From contig WQWU01000007.1 in assembly GCA_009785215.1 (NCBI GenBank), forward strand, positions 1-56,175: DNA of 56,175 nucleotides, read 5' to 3'. Source of the stretch: Treponema sp. GTDB taxonomy: Bacteria > Spirochaetota > Spirochaetia > Treponematales > Breznakiellaceae. This document shows, in pieces, positions 44,101 through 52,584 of this stretch (within the stretch, counting starts at the first letter, position 1; every line of letters starts with the position of its first letter). The position numbers and the translations under genes are program-made. The notes below the pieces were generated by a model. The model was not told the DNA's origin. It did not search any database and saw only the letters and a list, made by a program, of their open reading frames with translations.

Positions 44101-44317
44101 TCTTACAACTATTCTTGGGATTGCGCCAATTGCTTTTTTCCCCGGCGCAGGAGCAGATACAATTCAGCCCATCGGAAAAACATTTGTAGGCGGGCTTTTT
44201 GTCAGTACATTTATGACTATTTTTGTTACTCCGATAATGTATTCTGTTCTTAACTCATGGCGCAGTAAAAAAATAAACAGCCAATTAAATAAAAACCGGA
44301 TAGATAATGAGGCTTAG
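41180..44317 (+). CDS. RND-family efflux transporter permease
   Basis: Proton-driven inner-membrane pump, 1045 residues with twelve helices and two large periplasmic loops, as in AcrB. FSVKRPVTIIMLFVLVIGI is the N-terminal signature; TM4 carries GLIMGMCMTLDASIVILENV, where the family has a proton-relay aspartate pair (one Asp is seen here, the partner position is Thr/Leu-rich). The substrate may be drugs, bile salts or lipids and is not read from the sequence. CGGAGAT precedes the ATG. Confidence 0.95.
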   Translation: MNITEFSVKRPVTIIMLFVLVIGIAATLLGNLAMDLYPSIDRPVFSVWTRFPGAGPEDVERNVTERLERALSSSRGLVNMTSNSQFETSFINLEFAYGTNMDKAVNDAQILLNRLVNSLPDGVQTPTVRRFDMNAMPIMRLVVRGNYPPDQLRIFAEDEIQPSIERIEGVAAAEVTGGTTQIVRVEVSLNRLAAFNLTLSDISNSLRGQNVLSSGGNLRRGTREYQIMTQEELVSIEQIKRLVVRTVNTAGAGQANRFQVIRIEDIADVSMGYNDNASRVHVDGQSGVYIQVTCESGSNQINVSDRIQAALYDINASLPQGITLSVLSDNTTMIRSTLNQVYTNAIQGAFLAMFILMLFLRNVKATLIIGLSIPISIMLTLMSMSVFGFTLNLMTLTGLIMGMCMTLDASIVILENVHSYRERGAKSSVAAVLGSREMLRAIVTSTVTTLCVFIPIIIYKNDLKENGILFSDLIFTVVISLSVSLLVAITLVPSLSGSILKLNTRKQKPIKNRIIGLIDNKIESFICLMENKYKTALEYCLSHKLIIISLVALVLAFSLMQFSGIGMNMYVRMRTDDNVTLNVAMPRGTAIDVTEKVLFDIEEIVKREIQGYRNIVLTAHRSGNNQGSLQITLPPPAQQIDTPDTIIRKLTPLLNTIPGTQVSFRAGRGMGNTTPIVVAVSSRNYEALIATAEEIQHIMRNHLPEIENPIINLDEGAPQLQIEIDRDRASSFGLSLASIASEVRTAMDGETATTMSHGRRMINVQVRLRNEDRQGLPNLDAISVISRNGTRVSLSNVAKISEGRAPSSIRRERQERVLRVTGGLEPGIAATDMQRRLEDTINQRLVQRDGVTVRYLGEAAEIQSNLSLYLLIILTAVFLIFGIMASQFESFVDPLIIIFSIPLLFIGVIWIYKFSGEAMSMFSIVGIIACVGVVINNGIVLVDYTNTLCARGMDVREACIEAGRRRLRPILMTSLTTILGIAPIAFFPGAGADTIQPIGKTFVGGLFVSTFMTIFVTPIMYSVLNSWRSKKINSQLNKNRIDNEA

Positions 44318-44320
44318 ACA

Positions 44321-45364
44321 GTGAAAAAGATAAAAGCTGCCATTGTTGGACTTGGCAGAATAGCATCGCTTCTTGAAGAAGACGCGCTCCGCGAAAAGCC
44401 ATGCACACATGCAGGCGCGGTAACTTCCAGCGATGACTGCTTTATTGCTGCAGGCTGCGATACTAACGAAGAACGGCGGAAACTTTTTGCAGAAAAATGG
44501 AGCTGTAATGGAACGCAGGTTCAGGTTTTCAGCGATGCGGCGCAGATGCTTTCTTTGTTAAAACCTGAGATTTTTATAATAGCGACGCATCCGGACAGCC
44601 ATTACCATTACTGCCGTATCGCTTCAGAAATGCAGGTACCTGTTGTCATCTGCGAAAAACCTCTTGCAGACAGTATCGGTAAAGCAAAAAAAATAGCAAA
44701 GCTGGCGGCAAGCGGCGGTATTACTATAATTACAAATCATGAACGCCGCTATTCTCTGGATTATATCCGCATTAAAGAAATCTTGGAAGAAGAATCATTT
44801 GGTGCGCTTATTTCTGTTCATGCCAAATTATATATGGGAAAAACAATGCGTCTTTTAGATCAGCTCTGGCATGACGGAACTCATCTAGCCGATGCGATCA
44901 TGTTTCTTACAGATTCAGTATTGAAACACCGCCGTACCTGGGGCGCAAGTCTTACTTCTCGCAGCGGCACTGCCTGGCTTGACGGAGAATTGCAACAACA
45001 TAAATCTTCCTCTGCGTCTCCGCGTCTCTGCGTGAGGTCTTCTGGGATTCCTGTACTTATAGAGATTGGCGCTGGAAGAGACCACCTTGTTTTTGAAATT
45101 GAGTTCTCCTGCGAAAGAGGACGCCTGCGAATCGGCAATGGTATCTTCGAAATCTGGGAAAGCGTTCCAAGCCCTTATGCAGAAAAATTCCGTTCTTTAA
45201 AAAATACAGAAGAAACATTTCCAGGTGTTACAGGTTACTTTGCCAATATGATAAAAGATGCAGCTGCTTGTGTAAAAGACCCAAAGAAAAAACCTGTTTC
45301 CGGCGCAGCTGACGGGCTTAGGGTAATTGAATATTTAAACAGCGTAAAAAAATGGCGGAGCTAG
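44321..45364 (+). CDS. Gfo/Idh/MocA family oxidoreductase with a repeat-derived insert
   Basis: NAD(P)-dependent dehydrogenase for sugars or similar substrates, 347 residues. The Rossmann opening IVGLGRIASLLEEDAL, the EKPLADS motif with the catalytic-site lysine-proline, and a C-terminal alpha/beta domain with DQLWHDGTHLADAIMFL are visible. Residues about 228-240 (KSSSASPRLCVRSSG) are encoded by a dispersed DNA repeat like that in dxs, inserted in a beta-strand loop. The stop codon TAG overlaps the end of a MITE-like repeat, so the last residues may have been changed by its insertion. The start is GTG 44321 with GAGG upstream. It follows the pump genes by three bases. Confidence 0.88.
   Translation: MKKIKAAIVGLGRIASLLEEDALREKPCTHAGAVTSSDDCFIAAGCDTNEERRKLFAEKWSCNGTQVQVFSDAAQMLSLLKPEIFIIATHPDSHYHYCRIASEMQVPVVICEKPLADSIGKAKKIAKLAASGGITIITNHERRYSLDYIRIKEILEEESFGALISVHAKLYMGKTMRLLDQLWHDGTHLADAIMFLTDSVLKHRRTWGASLTSRSGTAWLDGELQQHKSSSASPRLCVRSSGIPVLIEIGAGRDHLVFEIEFSCERGRLRIGNGIFEIWESVPSPYAEKFRSLKNTEETFPGVTGYFANMIKDAAACVKDPKKKPVSGAADGLRVIEYLNSVKKWRS
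45001..45045 (-). repeat. Dispersed CTCACGCAGAGACGC-type repeat inside the oxidoreductase gene
   Basis: On the minus strand the segment reads CCTCACGCAGAGACGCGGAG ACGCAGAGG. Its core CTCAC-(GC)-AGAGACGC-R-GAGACG matches the dxs repeat at 6282-6301, in the opposite orientation relative to the host gene. It preserves the reading frame. Confidence 0.7.
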
Positions 45365-45468
45365 TGTCCAGTAATATTTGGTTCGTAAAATAAAAAATGC
45401 GGTAATTCCTTATTTCACAAGGAATTACCTTAACATATCATTGTCTCATTTGAATATTACAGGACACT
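45363..45468. mobile_element. MITE-like inverted-repeat element
   Basis: The 106-base element has terminal inverted repeats AGTGTCCAGTAATATT (45363-45378) and AATATTACAGGACACT (45453-45468) with one mismatch. Its centre holds a perfect 11-bp hairpin, GGTAATTCCTT and AAGGAATTACC (45401-45429). No gene fits inside. The left repeat overlaps the stop codon of the oxidoreductase gene. A matching transposase is not in the window, and no clear target duplication is seen. The inner hairpin could also end transcription. Confidence 0.6.
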
Positions 45469-45519
45469 GTACCCTCTTGATTAAAAATGATTAAAAGTTT
45501 ATAGTGAACTAAGACACTG

Positions 45520-45592
45520 CGGAGGGTTGGATAGTGGCTATTCCGCCTGGTTTGGGACCAGGATGTCGGGGGTTCGAATCCCCCCTCTCCGA
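45520..45592 (+). tRNA. tRNA-Pro (anticodon TGG)
   Basis: Cloverleaf with acceptor CGGAGGG pairing CTCTCCG (one G-T pair), anticodon arm CCTGG-TTTGGGA-CCAGG giving TGG, T-arm GGGGG/CCCCC with loop TTCGAAT, discriminator A. CCA is not encoded. Its 3' end from C56 on is repeated 210 bases downstream. Confidence 0.93.
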
Positions 45593-45699
45593 ATAAAAAA
45601 CAAACACTGATAAATTGTTCAATTTTTATTAGATAACACAAAAGCATCTGTTAGGGGATTCGAAACGGAGCAATCCTGTAAATATGTAAGGCGTTAGCC
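45575..45699 (+). repeat. Direct repeat R1, tRNA-Pro 3' end plus 107 downstream bases
   Basis: The 125 bases begin at C56 of the tRNA-Pro T-loop (CGAATCC) and run to GCGTTAGCC. They match 45785-45911 over the whole length with scattered substitutions and small indels, roughly nine of ten positions by eye. The first 26 bases are identical. Confidence 0.9.
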
Positions 45700-45784
45700 T
45701 TATTTAGAATATTGATGCCGCATGGATGCGGCAGGATTGCGCAGACGGCCTGAAAACCCGAAACAGGAGTTGAGGGCTGAAAGG
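45700..45784 (+). repeat. Hairpin-bearing insert between R1 and R2
   Basis: An 85-base insert with the perfect hairpin GCCGCAT-GG-ATGCGGC (45717-45732). An outer stem joins R1 to the insert: GCAATCCTG (45670-45678) with CAGGATTGC (45732-45740). Within the stem lies AAGGC-GTTA-GCCTT (45688-45701). The insert then holds AGACGGCCTGAAA (45743-45755) and ends GGCTGAAAGG right before R2. GCATGGATGC and AGACGGCCTGAAA also occur in the element at 55.95 kb. Confidence 0.75.
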
Positions 45785-45911
45785 CGAATCCCCCCTCTCC
45801 GAATAAAAAAACAAATACTGATAAATTGTTCAATTTTTTATTAAATTATCACAAAAGTATCTATTGGGGATTCAAAACGCAGCAATCCAGTATATTCATA
45901 AGGCGTTAGCC
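45785..45911 (+). repeat. Direct repeat R2, second copy of the tRNA-Pro 3' end
   Basis: Copy of 45575-45699 starting exactly at the T-loop base C56. It lacks the 5' part of the tRNA and so is not a functional tRNA. It ends GCGTTAGCC and is followed by the promoter region of the chemosensory operon. Confidence 0.9.
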
Positions 45912-45975
45912 ATGTTAAAAATATAGTAATATTTGAGTTATTCCTCCTATTGTATTAAAATTAGAAATAATAATG

Positions 45976-45981
45976 TATAAT
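45976..45981 (+). promoter_or_regulatory. -10 box before the chemosensory operon
   Basis: A perfect TATAAT lies 20 bases before cheA, followed by AAGGAG at 45987-45992. No convincing -35 lies at normal spacing; TTGTAT is 20 bases upstream. No sigma-28 motif is seen. Confidence 0.4.
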
Positions 45982-46001
45982 AGTACAAGGAGTTATCGCC
46001 G

Positions 46002-48506
46002 GTGAATAAAATAGAAACTCATATGTTTCTAGATGGTTTTATAGACGAAGCCAAAACTCACATCGAAAGGATAGAAACAGCCTTTTTAAATACAGATACC
46101 CTCATAAGTACCCCCAAGCTAATGAACAGTGTTTTTCGCGCCGCTCACAGCATAAAAGGAACAGCGGGATTCTTTTCCCTTAGAAAGATTGTTGCCGTTT
46201 CACATGAACTGGAAAGCGTCTTTTCTCAGATTAGAGACGGCGAATTAAAAATTGATGAAAAAATAGTAGATATAACGCTTCAGAGCGTTGATTGCCTGAA
46301 AGAACTTATTGTCAATATTAAGGACGACAGCTTTGTCGATGTCTTTCAGGTTATAAATACTCTAAAAAAAATATCCGGCGCAGATCAGGATTTGCTTATT
46401 CCATTCGATTTAAAAAATAACGATACAGAAAAAAAACTTAAAGAAGCAATTCAATACGGACATAAGGTATATTATATAGCTATTACCATAAACAAAAACA
46501 ATCCGGAATCGGTAAAAGAAATTACCGATATTATTAATAAAACTGGCGCCGTTATTGAAGAAAAACTTGACGCTTCTTCATTAAGCCTTCTTGTTACCAG
46601 TGTTTTGGATTTAAATTTATTTTCTATTGCAGTCAACATTGATAAAAAAAACATACACCATTTGCACAATGATACTTTTTTTATTTTTGAGGAAACTTCC
46701 GATAAACATGATAATCTGCCGGTTTTTACAGATAACGGGAGAACAGGCAAAAGAACAAAGGAAAATGAAAACAGTATTTATATAAGGCTGGATATTTCCA
46801 TCCTTAACGATCTTATGGATTTTGCAAACGAAATGATATTAACGAGAAACCAGCTTTTTTCTACACTTGCTGGACATACAAAATCAATTTCAGGCCTTGC
46901 GCATATTCTTTACGATGTTAACCGGCTTACAAGCGAAGTCCAGGAAAAAATAATGTCCATGAGAATGCAGCCAATAAGCGTAATTTTTGCAAAGTTTCCG
47001 CGTATTATACGGGATACTGCAAAGGCACTTGGCAAGGATATAAATGTAGAAATTTTAAGAGACGATGTTTATCTGGATAAATATTTACTGGAAGCGCTTA
47101 CAGATCCAATTACGCAAATTGTAAAAAATTCGGCATCACACGGACTTGAAACATCCGAAACCCGCGTTTCTTTGGGCAAACCGCCGAAAGGCCGGATATG
47201 CTTAACAGCTTACATGCGCGATGGCTCGGCTGTTGTAGAAATTATTGATGACGGCGCAGGCATTAATACAAGCGCAATAAAACAAAAAGCCCTTGATCTT
47301 GGGCTTACAACAGAAGATGCAGCTTCTCAAATGTCAGAGAACGAAGTCTATGATTTATTATTCGAACCCGGCATTTCTACATCCAGCCAAATAACAGATC
47401 TTTCCGGACGCGGTTTCGGCATGGATATTGTAAAAACAAACATAGAAAAATTAGGCGGCTACATCGAGATAGAATCCCAAAACGGTCTTGGCACTACTAT
47501 AAGATTGGTTATGCCTATCACCCTTTCTGTAATTAAAACACTAATTGTTAATATTGATTCTATCCAGTATGCAGTACCGGAATTAAATATTGAACGAATA
47601 GTGCGCATAAACAAAGAAAATACAACAAGACGCATAGAAAAGGTAAACAAATCACTTGTTCTTGTTCTTAACGGAAGAATTATTCCAATTGTAACAATAA
47701 AAGAAATTGAAGCAAAAGTAAAAGACCTTGAGAGCATCTCTGCAAATGCTTTATGGGATCATTATCAGCATGCAGGGATTGTTAAATGCCTTATACTAAA
47801 AACAAAAGGTAAAACTTTTGCACTCCTAATTGACGAAGCTCTGGATGCCGAACAGATTCTTGTTAAACCTCTTCCTGTTTATTTACATAGCTGCCGCTGT
47901 TATTCAAATGTAACTGTTTTAGGCAATGGAAAAGCCGCAACTGTTATTGATGCAGAAGGCATAATGCAGTATATGGGTCTTGACGATGTAGAAAAAGAAG
48001 CAATAAAAACCCTCTCGCTGGCAGATGAAGCTGTCATTACAGAACAAACAGAAAGTGAGAAAAAACAGATTGTAGTATTTAAATGCTCAGGACCGGAATA
48101 TTTTGCTGTTAACATAGAAGATGTTCAAAGAATAGAAAATATAAATGCAGGTGATATTCAGAAAATCGGCCCGGAACACTATGTTAATGTTAACGATAAA
48201 ACGATCCGCATTTTAAAGCCGGAAGATTACTCGCCTGTTACAAAAAAAGATTATACAAAAGAAAAACTTTTTATTTTAACTTTAAAAAACAGCGCTTCCT
48301 TAACAGGTCTTCTTGCCAGAAAAATAATAGATAAAATAGAAGATACTTTTACCCTGGACACGGAGCAGCTTCACAGCGATTATATCCGCGGAACAAGCGT
48401 ATTTAACGAAAAGATATTAATATTTCTGAATCCTGATGTTATAACATCTGCAAAACAGCTTTCTGTTTCCAATGCCGGAAAAAACAAAAAGGCAGGCGTT
48501 TTATGA
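46002..48506 (+). CDS. cheA: Chemotaxis histidine kinase CheA with two CheW-like domains
   Basis: Receives signals from the chemoreceptor and phosphorylates CheY. The 834-residue protein has an N-terminal HPt domain with the phosphoryl-accepting H49 (AAHSIKGTAGF), a dimerisation helix pair (about 265-325), the ATPase domain with N-box VKNSASHGLE and G-boxes DDGAGIN and GRGFGMDIV, and a CheW-like regulatory domain (about 500-640). A second, more divergent CheW-like domain (VVFKCSGPEYFAVNIEDVQRI) fills the C-terminus. A usual CheY/CheB-binding P2 domain is replaced by a shorter region. The start is GTG 46002 with AAGGAG upstream. It opens the che operon. Confidence 0.95.
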   Translation: MNKIETHMFLDGFIDEAKTHIERIETAFLNTDTLISTPKLMNSVFRAAHSIKGTAGFFSLRKIVAVSHELESVFSQIRDGELKIDEKIVDITLQSVDCLKELIVNIKDDSFVDVFQVINTLKKISGADQDLLIPFDLKNNDTEKKLKEAIQYGHKVYYIAITINKNNPESVKEITDIINKTGAVIEEKLDASSLSLLVTSVLDLNLFSIAVNIDKKNIHHLHNDTFFIFEETSDKHDNLPVFTDNGRTGKRTKENENSIYIRLDISILNDLMDFANEMILTRNQLFSTLAGHTKSISGLAHILYDVNRLTSEVQEKIMSMRMQPISVIFAKFPRIIRDTAKALGKDINVEILRDDVYLDKYLLEALTDPITQIVKNSASHGLETSETRVSLGKPPKGRICLTAYMRDGSAVVEIIDDGAGINTSAIKQKALDLGLTTEDAASQMSENEVYDLLFEPGISTSSQITDLSGRGFGMDIVKTNIEKLGGYIEIESQNGLGTTIRLVMPITLSVIKTLIVNIDSIQYAVPELNIERIVRINKENTTRRIEKVNKSLVLVLNGRIIPIVTIKEIEAKVKDLESISANALWDHYQHAGIVKCLILKTKGKTFALLIDEALDAEQILVKPLPVYLHSCRCYSNVTVLGNGKAATVIDAEGIMQYMGLDDVEKEAIKTLSLADEAVITEQTESEKKQIVVFKCSGPEYFAVNIEDVQRIENINAGDIQKIGPEHYVNVNDKTIRILKPEDYSPVTKKDYTKEKLFILTLKNSASLTGLLARKIIDKIEDTFTLDTEQLHSDYIRGTSVFNEKILIFLNPDVITSAKQLSVSNAGKNKKAGVL

Positions 48507-49024
48507 GAGGATTTAGTTTTTATGTTAATGACGAACTGTTTGCCGTAGATGTTAACCGCGTAGAAAAGATTGTCCGTAAAATGGAAATAACCTATATTCC
48601 GGCTGCACCGGATGTAATATCTGGAATCATCAATTTAAAAGGAAGAGTAGTAACTATTTTTAACCTTAATGAATTGCTCGGACGCGGAATTAAACGGTAT
48701 AATCGCAAGCCGCAGGCGCTGGATTCCAGGCAGAATATAACTGATATTGTTAACATAATTATTTTTAAATCAGATTCCGGCAATGAAGACCAGATGGGTT
48801 TAATTATGGATAGACCCGGCGTTTTAATCAACATAGAGGATGAATTAATACGCGTGCCTTCACTGACTACAGGCGCTCAGGAAAGTTACTGCATTTCCGG
48901 AATCGCCGAACTTGATAACACTCTTTTCAGAATCATTAACATTGATTCTATAATAGACAAATATAAAAATAACGGCACAAAATCTGCCGAAAATATCCCA
49001 AATGGAGGAAATTATGATTATTAA
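48503..49024 (+). CDS. cheW: Chemotaxis coupling protein CheW
   Basis: Adaptor that ties CheA to the receptor array. The 173-residue protein is a single CheW domain, opening [22 protein letters not shown] and containing [23 protein letters not shown], the receptor/kinase-binding hallmark. An insert (about 68-85) is longer than usual. The ATG overlaps the cheA stop (ATGA) and its own end overlaps the receptor gene, so cheA-cheW-mcp are co-translated. Confidence 0.94.
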   Translation: MRGFSFYVNDELFAVDVNRVEKIVRKMEITYIPAAPDVISGIINLKGRVVTIFNLNELLGRGIKRYNRKPQALDSRQNITDIVNIIIFKSDSGNEDQMGLIMDRPGVLINIEDELIRVPSLTTGAQESYCISGIAELDNTLFRIINIDSIIDKYKNNGTKSAENIPNGGNYDY

Positions 49025-51026
49025 AGCAATTAGCAACATGAAATTAAGGGCAAAACTTTTGTCGGCATTTTTAGTTGTTGCAGTTATACTGATTGTTACA
49101 TTAACAATTGCAATTATCGATGTAAACAATACAGTTAAACTAAGCGATGAGGTTATCAATTATGTGGTAGAACCCCTTAGCACTGTTTTCGAAGCAAGAA
49201 TGACAATAGAAAAAATGAAAGTCGAAGGACGCGATATTCTTCTGGAAAGAGATATACAAAAACAAACTATTCTAATAAATGATTTTTTGGGCAGAATAAC
49301 CTTTGTAAAATCATTAATGCAGGATTTTTATGAATCAATGCGTATTGAAGATGCCCGTGTTTATTACCGTGAATTTCTTGAAACCATAAACATTTATGAA
49401 GCAAATATGATTATATTCAGGGAAAAAATAAGCAGAGGAGACAGCGATGTAGATTTGTTTTTAATTGAAGATCTTTCTCCGTTCTCCGAACATTGTATGG
49501 TTTTAATGGCTAATATGAGCGATTTAAGGCTGGAACACGGAAGAATTCTCATGCGGGAAAGCCTGGAAATCTCCGAAAGCATTCTGCAATTTCTGATTAT
49601 TTTAGCAGTATTTGGCGTCGGTTTTACAGTTATTTTCGGTTTTTATTTTTCAATATCGATAAGCAGGCCTATATTGCTTTGCACAGAAAAAATGATAATT
49701 GCCGCAAAAGGCGATTATACTGTAAGGCTTCCTGAAACATACGGCGCAGAAATAGGACAGCTTTTTGAAGCATGTAACTCACTTTTAATTTATGATGATA
49801 TGATATCGGTAAAACTTAAAGGTGTAACAGAAAGTTTACGCAGCTCTGCGCAAAACATGCTGCTTATATCCACTAACATGGAAAACTCCAGCAAAGATTT
49901 GAATCAGCATACTTCATCTGTAAGTATATCTACAGAAGAATTTTCTGCAGGCATGACACAATCGTCTAATGCTGTATCAACTGCAAGTTCTCATATCAGC
50001 GCTGTAGCGTCTTCCATAGAAGAAATAAATGTAACAATATCCACAGTTGCAACTGCCGCAGAAGAAACCAGCACAATGGTGGAACAATCGAGTCAGCTTG
50101 TTGACAATATACAAAAAAGCATTACAAAGGCATCCGAATCCGTTAAACTTGTTTCCGGCACTTTTAACAATGTTGCAAACAGCGTAAACGAAATAAATAA
50201 ATCCATTCTTGTTGTTCAGGATCGCAGCGTAAAAGCAAAAAACAATGTTGCTGATGCGGATGAAAAAGCAAAAAATACAAATGAAATAATCCGCAGGCTG
50301 GATATTGCAAGCAAGCAAATTGGAAAAATTATAACTGTAATCAGCGATATTGCAGATCAAACCAATATGCTCGCATTAAATGCTGCAATCGAAGCTGCTG
50401 GCGCAGGAGAAGCGGGTAAAGGTTTTATGGTTGTTGCCAACGAAGTAAAGGAACTTGCAAAGCAAACAACGGAAGCTACAAAAGAAATAGCCAACGAAAT
50501 TGAAAACATGCAGCTAAAAGTTCCGGAAGCGGTAACTGCTGTTTCGGAAATAACCATGATTATAAACGGAATGACAGAGTATATAAATACATTTGCACAG
50601 GAAATAACCCAGCAGGGAAAACGCAGCGACGAAATAGCAAGTGAATCATCTGCTGCAGCTAAGCAAATGAATGATATAAGCTCGGAAGTAAACATTATCT
50701 CGGAAAATGCGCAGTCGGTTACAAGAACGGTTTTAGACTCAACAAGAGGCGTAAATGAAATTGCAAAATCTACAGCCGAACTTGTTATTGGATCGCAGGA
50801 AATAGCAATGAACTCTGAACGCGCTTCCAATAACATGAGCGAAATAAACAGGGCAACAAGAGAAATGGCATCCGGTTTAATTGATATTTCCAAAACAGTC
50901 CAGCATATCAGCGAGGAAACAAATGTTTCTCAGCAGAATACGATTTCCATAAGAAATTCAAGCGAAGAACTTCTAAAAATGGCAAATGAACTGGAAACTC
51001 TTGTATCAAATTTTATAACAAGCTGA
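49014..51026 (+). CDS. Methyl-accepting chemotaxis protein
   Basis: Transmembrane receptor, 670 residues. It has a first membrane helix at about 15-36, an external four-helix-bundle-like sensor (about 37-190), a second helix (about 195-217), a HAMP domain, and a long cytoplasmic signalling coiled coil whose tip [17 protein letters not shown] lies at about 445 followed by [15 protein letters not shown]. The sensor is rich in Glu/Ile and gives no ligand clue. There is no C-terminal NWETF-like CheR tether. The start at 49014 (not 49002) has GGAGG at seven bases. The gene overlaps cheW by 11 bases. Confidence 0.94.
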   Translation: MIIKAISNMKLRAKLLSAFLVVAVILIVTLTIAIIDVNNTVKLSDEVINYVVEPLSTVFEARMTIEKMKVEGRDILLERDIQKQTILINDFLGRITFVKSLMQDFYESMRIEDARVYYREFLETINIYEANMIIFREKISRGDSDVDLFLIEDLSPFSEHCMVLMANMSDLRLEHGRILMRESLEISESILQFLIILAVFGVGFTVIFGFYFSISISRPILLCTEKMIIAAKGDYTVRLPETYGAEIGQLFEACNSLLIYDDMISVKLKGVTESLRSSAQNMLLISTNMENSSKDLNQHTSSVSISTEEFSAGMTQSSNAVSTASSHISAVASSIEEINVTISTVATAAEETSTMVEQSSQLVDNIQKSITKASESVKLVSGTFNNVANSVNEINKSILVVQDRSVKAKNNVADADEKAKNTNEIIRRLDIASKQIGKIITVISDIADQTNMLALNAAIEAAGAGEAGKGFMVVANEVKELAKQTTEATKEIANEIENMQLKVPEAVTAVSEITMIINGMTEYINTFAQEITQQGKRSDEIASESSAAAKQMNDISSEVNIISENAQSVTRTVLDSTRGVNEIAKSTAELVIGSQEIAMNSERASNNMSEINRATREMASGLIDISKTVQHISEETNVSQQNTISIRNSSEELLKMANELETLVSNFITS

Positions 51027-51043
51027 TTTTGCAGGTAATAAAC

Positions 51044-51658
51044 ATGGATGATCGCAGTAAAAATATTAACAATTTCCGTCCGGAAATAATTCTCATTGCG
51101 GCATCTACAGGCGGTCCAACTGCTCTTGAAAAAATTCTAGCTAAGATACATGTGGATTTTCCTGCGCCAATTTTAATTATTCAGCATAATCCCGCATATT
51201 TTTTACAAACTCTGGCGAAGCGTTTAAACCGGGTTTGCCGTTTAAGAGTAAAAATCGCCGAAAACAGGGAAACAATCTCGGCGGGAACAGCATATATTGC
51301 ACCGGATGGTTTGCATTTAAAAATCAGTACAAAAAACAGATTTTTCTTTGATGACTCTCCGCCTGTTAACGGGATTCGTCCTGCCGCTGATGTCCTTTTT
51401 GAGTCAGTTGCAGACAACTTTTACGGGCATGATGTCCTTGTTATTATTTTAACCGGAATGGGCAATGACGGCAAAGAAGGTCTTGCCAGATTAAAGGAAA
51501 AAAAGACATGTTTTTGCCTGGTTCAAAGCGAAAAAACATGTGTAATTTACGGAATGCCGAAGGCCGCGGCAGATGATGGTCTTGCTGATAAAATTCTGGA
51601 TTTAGAAGATATTCCGTTAGAAATGGAAAATTTCAATTATTTGCGAAAAGTGAGTTGA
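51044..51658 (+). CDS. cheB: CheB-type methylesterase without receiver domain
   Basis: Removes methyl groups from receptor glutamates (and can deamidate glutamines). The 204-residue protein is the catalytic domain alone, with S21 (AASTGGP), H48 (IQHNP) and D142 (TGMGNDG). The usual N-terminal receiver domain with its phosphorylated aspartate is missing. The likely start is ATG 51044 with AGGTAA upstream; the frame opens at TTG 51029 but has no ribosome site. Methyl removal may therefore be constitutive or controlled by another partner in this pathway. Confidence 0.9.
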   Translation: MDDRSKNINNFRPEIILIAASTGGPTALEKILAKIHVDFPAPILIIQHNPAYFLQTLAKRLNRVCRLRVKIAENRETISAGTAYIAPDGLHLKISTKNRFFFDDSPPVNGIRPAADVLFESVADNFYGHDVLVIILTGMGNDGKEGLARLKEKKTCFCLVQSEKTCVIYGMPKAAADDGLADKILDLEDIPLEMENFNYLRKVS

Positions 51659-51661
51659 AAG

Positions 51662-52528
51662 ATGGATATAAAAACGCTTCAATGTTCCATAAATGAACAT
51701 GAATTTATGCTTTTTAAAAAGTATATTGCAAATATTGGCGGAATTATTATTTCTTCTGAAAAGGCTTATTTAATAGAAACAAGACTTTCCAAACTTATGC
51801 TTGATGCAGGAGCAAAATCTTTTGAAGAGTTCTACACGCAGATTATATCCAGTTCTGATCCTGGAGTGTCACAAAAAATAATTAATGCTATCACTGTAAA
51901 TGAAACCATGTGGTTTCGCGACAACATGCCATGGAATGTGCTTGAAAGAGTTATGCTGCCCGCATTTATAGAGGATATTCTTTCCGGCAGGAAAACAAAG
52001 ATAAGAATATGGAGCGCTGCTGTCTCGACAGGACAGGAAATCTATTCTGCCGTTATGTGTATAGACGACTATTTAACCAAAAATAATATTAAAGGCGTAA
52101 GTTTAAAGGACTTTGAATTTTTTGCTACCGATATTTCCAGCCGTGTTCTGGAAACGGCTAAAAACGGAAGATATGACAAAATAAACATTATGCGCGGATT
52201 AAATGAATATTACAGAACAAAGTATTTTAAAAATAATGATTCGGCATGGGATATAGATCCCAAAATTAAAGATACCGTTAATTTTGAACATTTTAACCTG
52301 CAGGAAAACTTTAATTCATTCGGAGTATTTGATGTAATATTCTGCAGATATGTGTTAATATACTTTTCTGAAGAATTAAAAAAGGAAATTATACAGAAAA
52401 TGCGCGATTCTTTGGTAAATGAAGGTTTATTATTTACAGGAAATTATGTTTTATACGATCTTTTTAAGGATGACTTTGATACAAAACCTTACAGTAATTC
52501 GACTTATTTTACAAAAAAAAGGAGATAG
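51662..52528 (+). CDS. cheR: Chemotaxis protein methyltransferase CheR
   Basis: Uses S-adenosylmethionine to methylate receptor glutamates, balancing CheB. The 288-residue protein has the N-terminal helical CheR_N domain, the motif I region RIWSAAVSTGQEIYS (canonical members have C at the second A position), the ISSRVLETAKNGRYD motif and NLQENFNSFGVFDVIFCRYVLIYF. It follows cheB by three bases. Confidence 0.95.
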   Translation: MDIKTLQCSINEHEFMLFKKYIANIGGIIISSEKAYLIETRLSKLMLDAGAKSFEEFYTQIISSSDPGVSQKIINAITVNETMWFRDNMPWNVLERVMLPAFIEDILSGRKTKIRIWSAAVSTGQEIYSAVMCIDDYLTKNNIKGVSLKDFEFFATDISSRVLETAKNGRYDKINIMRGLNEYYRTKYFKNNDSAWDIDPKIKDTVNFEHFNLQENFNSFGVFDVIFCRYVLIYFSEELKKEIIQKMRDSLVNEGLLFTGNYVLYDLFKDDFDTKPYSNSTYFTKKRR

Positions 52529-52584
52529 TTTAATGTTTTTTAATATATATTTGGTAAATATGTTTTTAAAAACAAGGAGTAAAT

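Noticed and set aside
45438-45647. Minus-strand frame containing GEGGFEPPT
   Set aside because: This is the well-known false protein made by reading tRNA-Pro backwards; it also crosses the repeat.
45688-45701. AAGGCGTTAGCCTT as an integron attC-type core
   Set aside because: The GTTAGCC box does not fit GTTRRRY, and no integrase or cassette array is present.
45651-45833. Minus-strand frame across the R1-R2 insert
   Set aside because: It is made of repeat and tRNA-antisense sequence, with no ribosome site.
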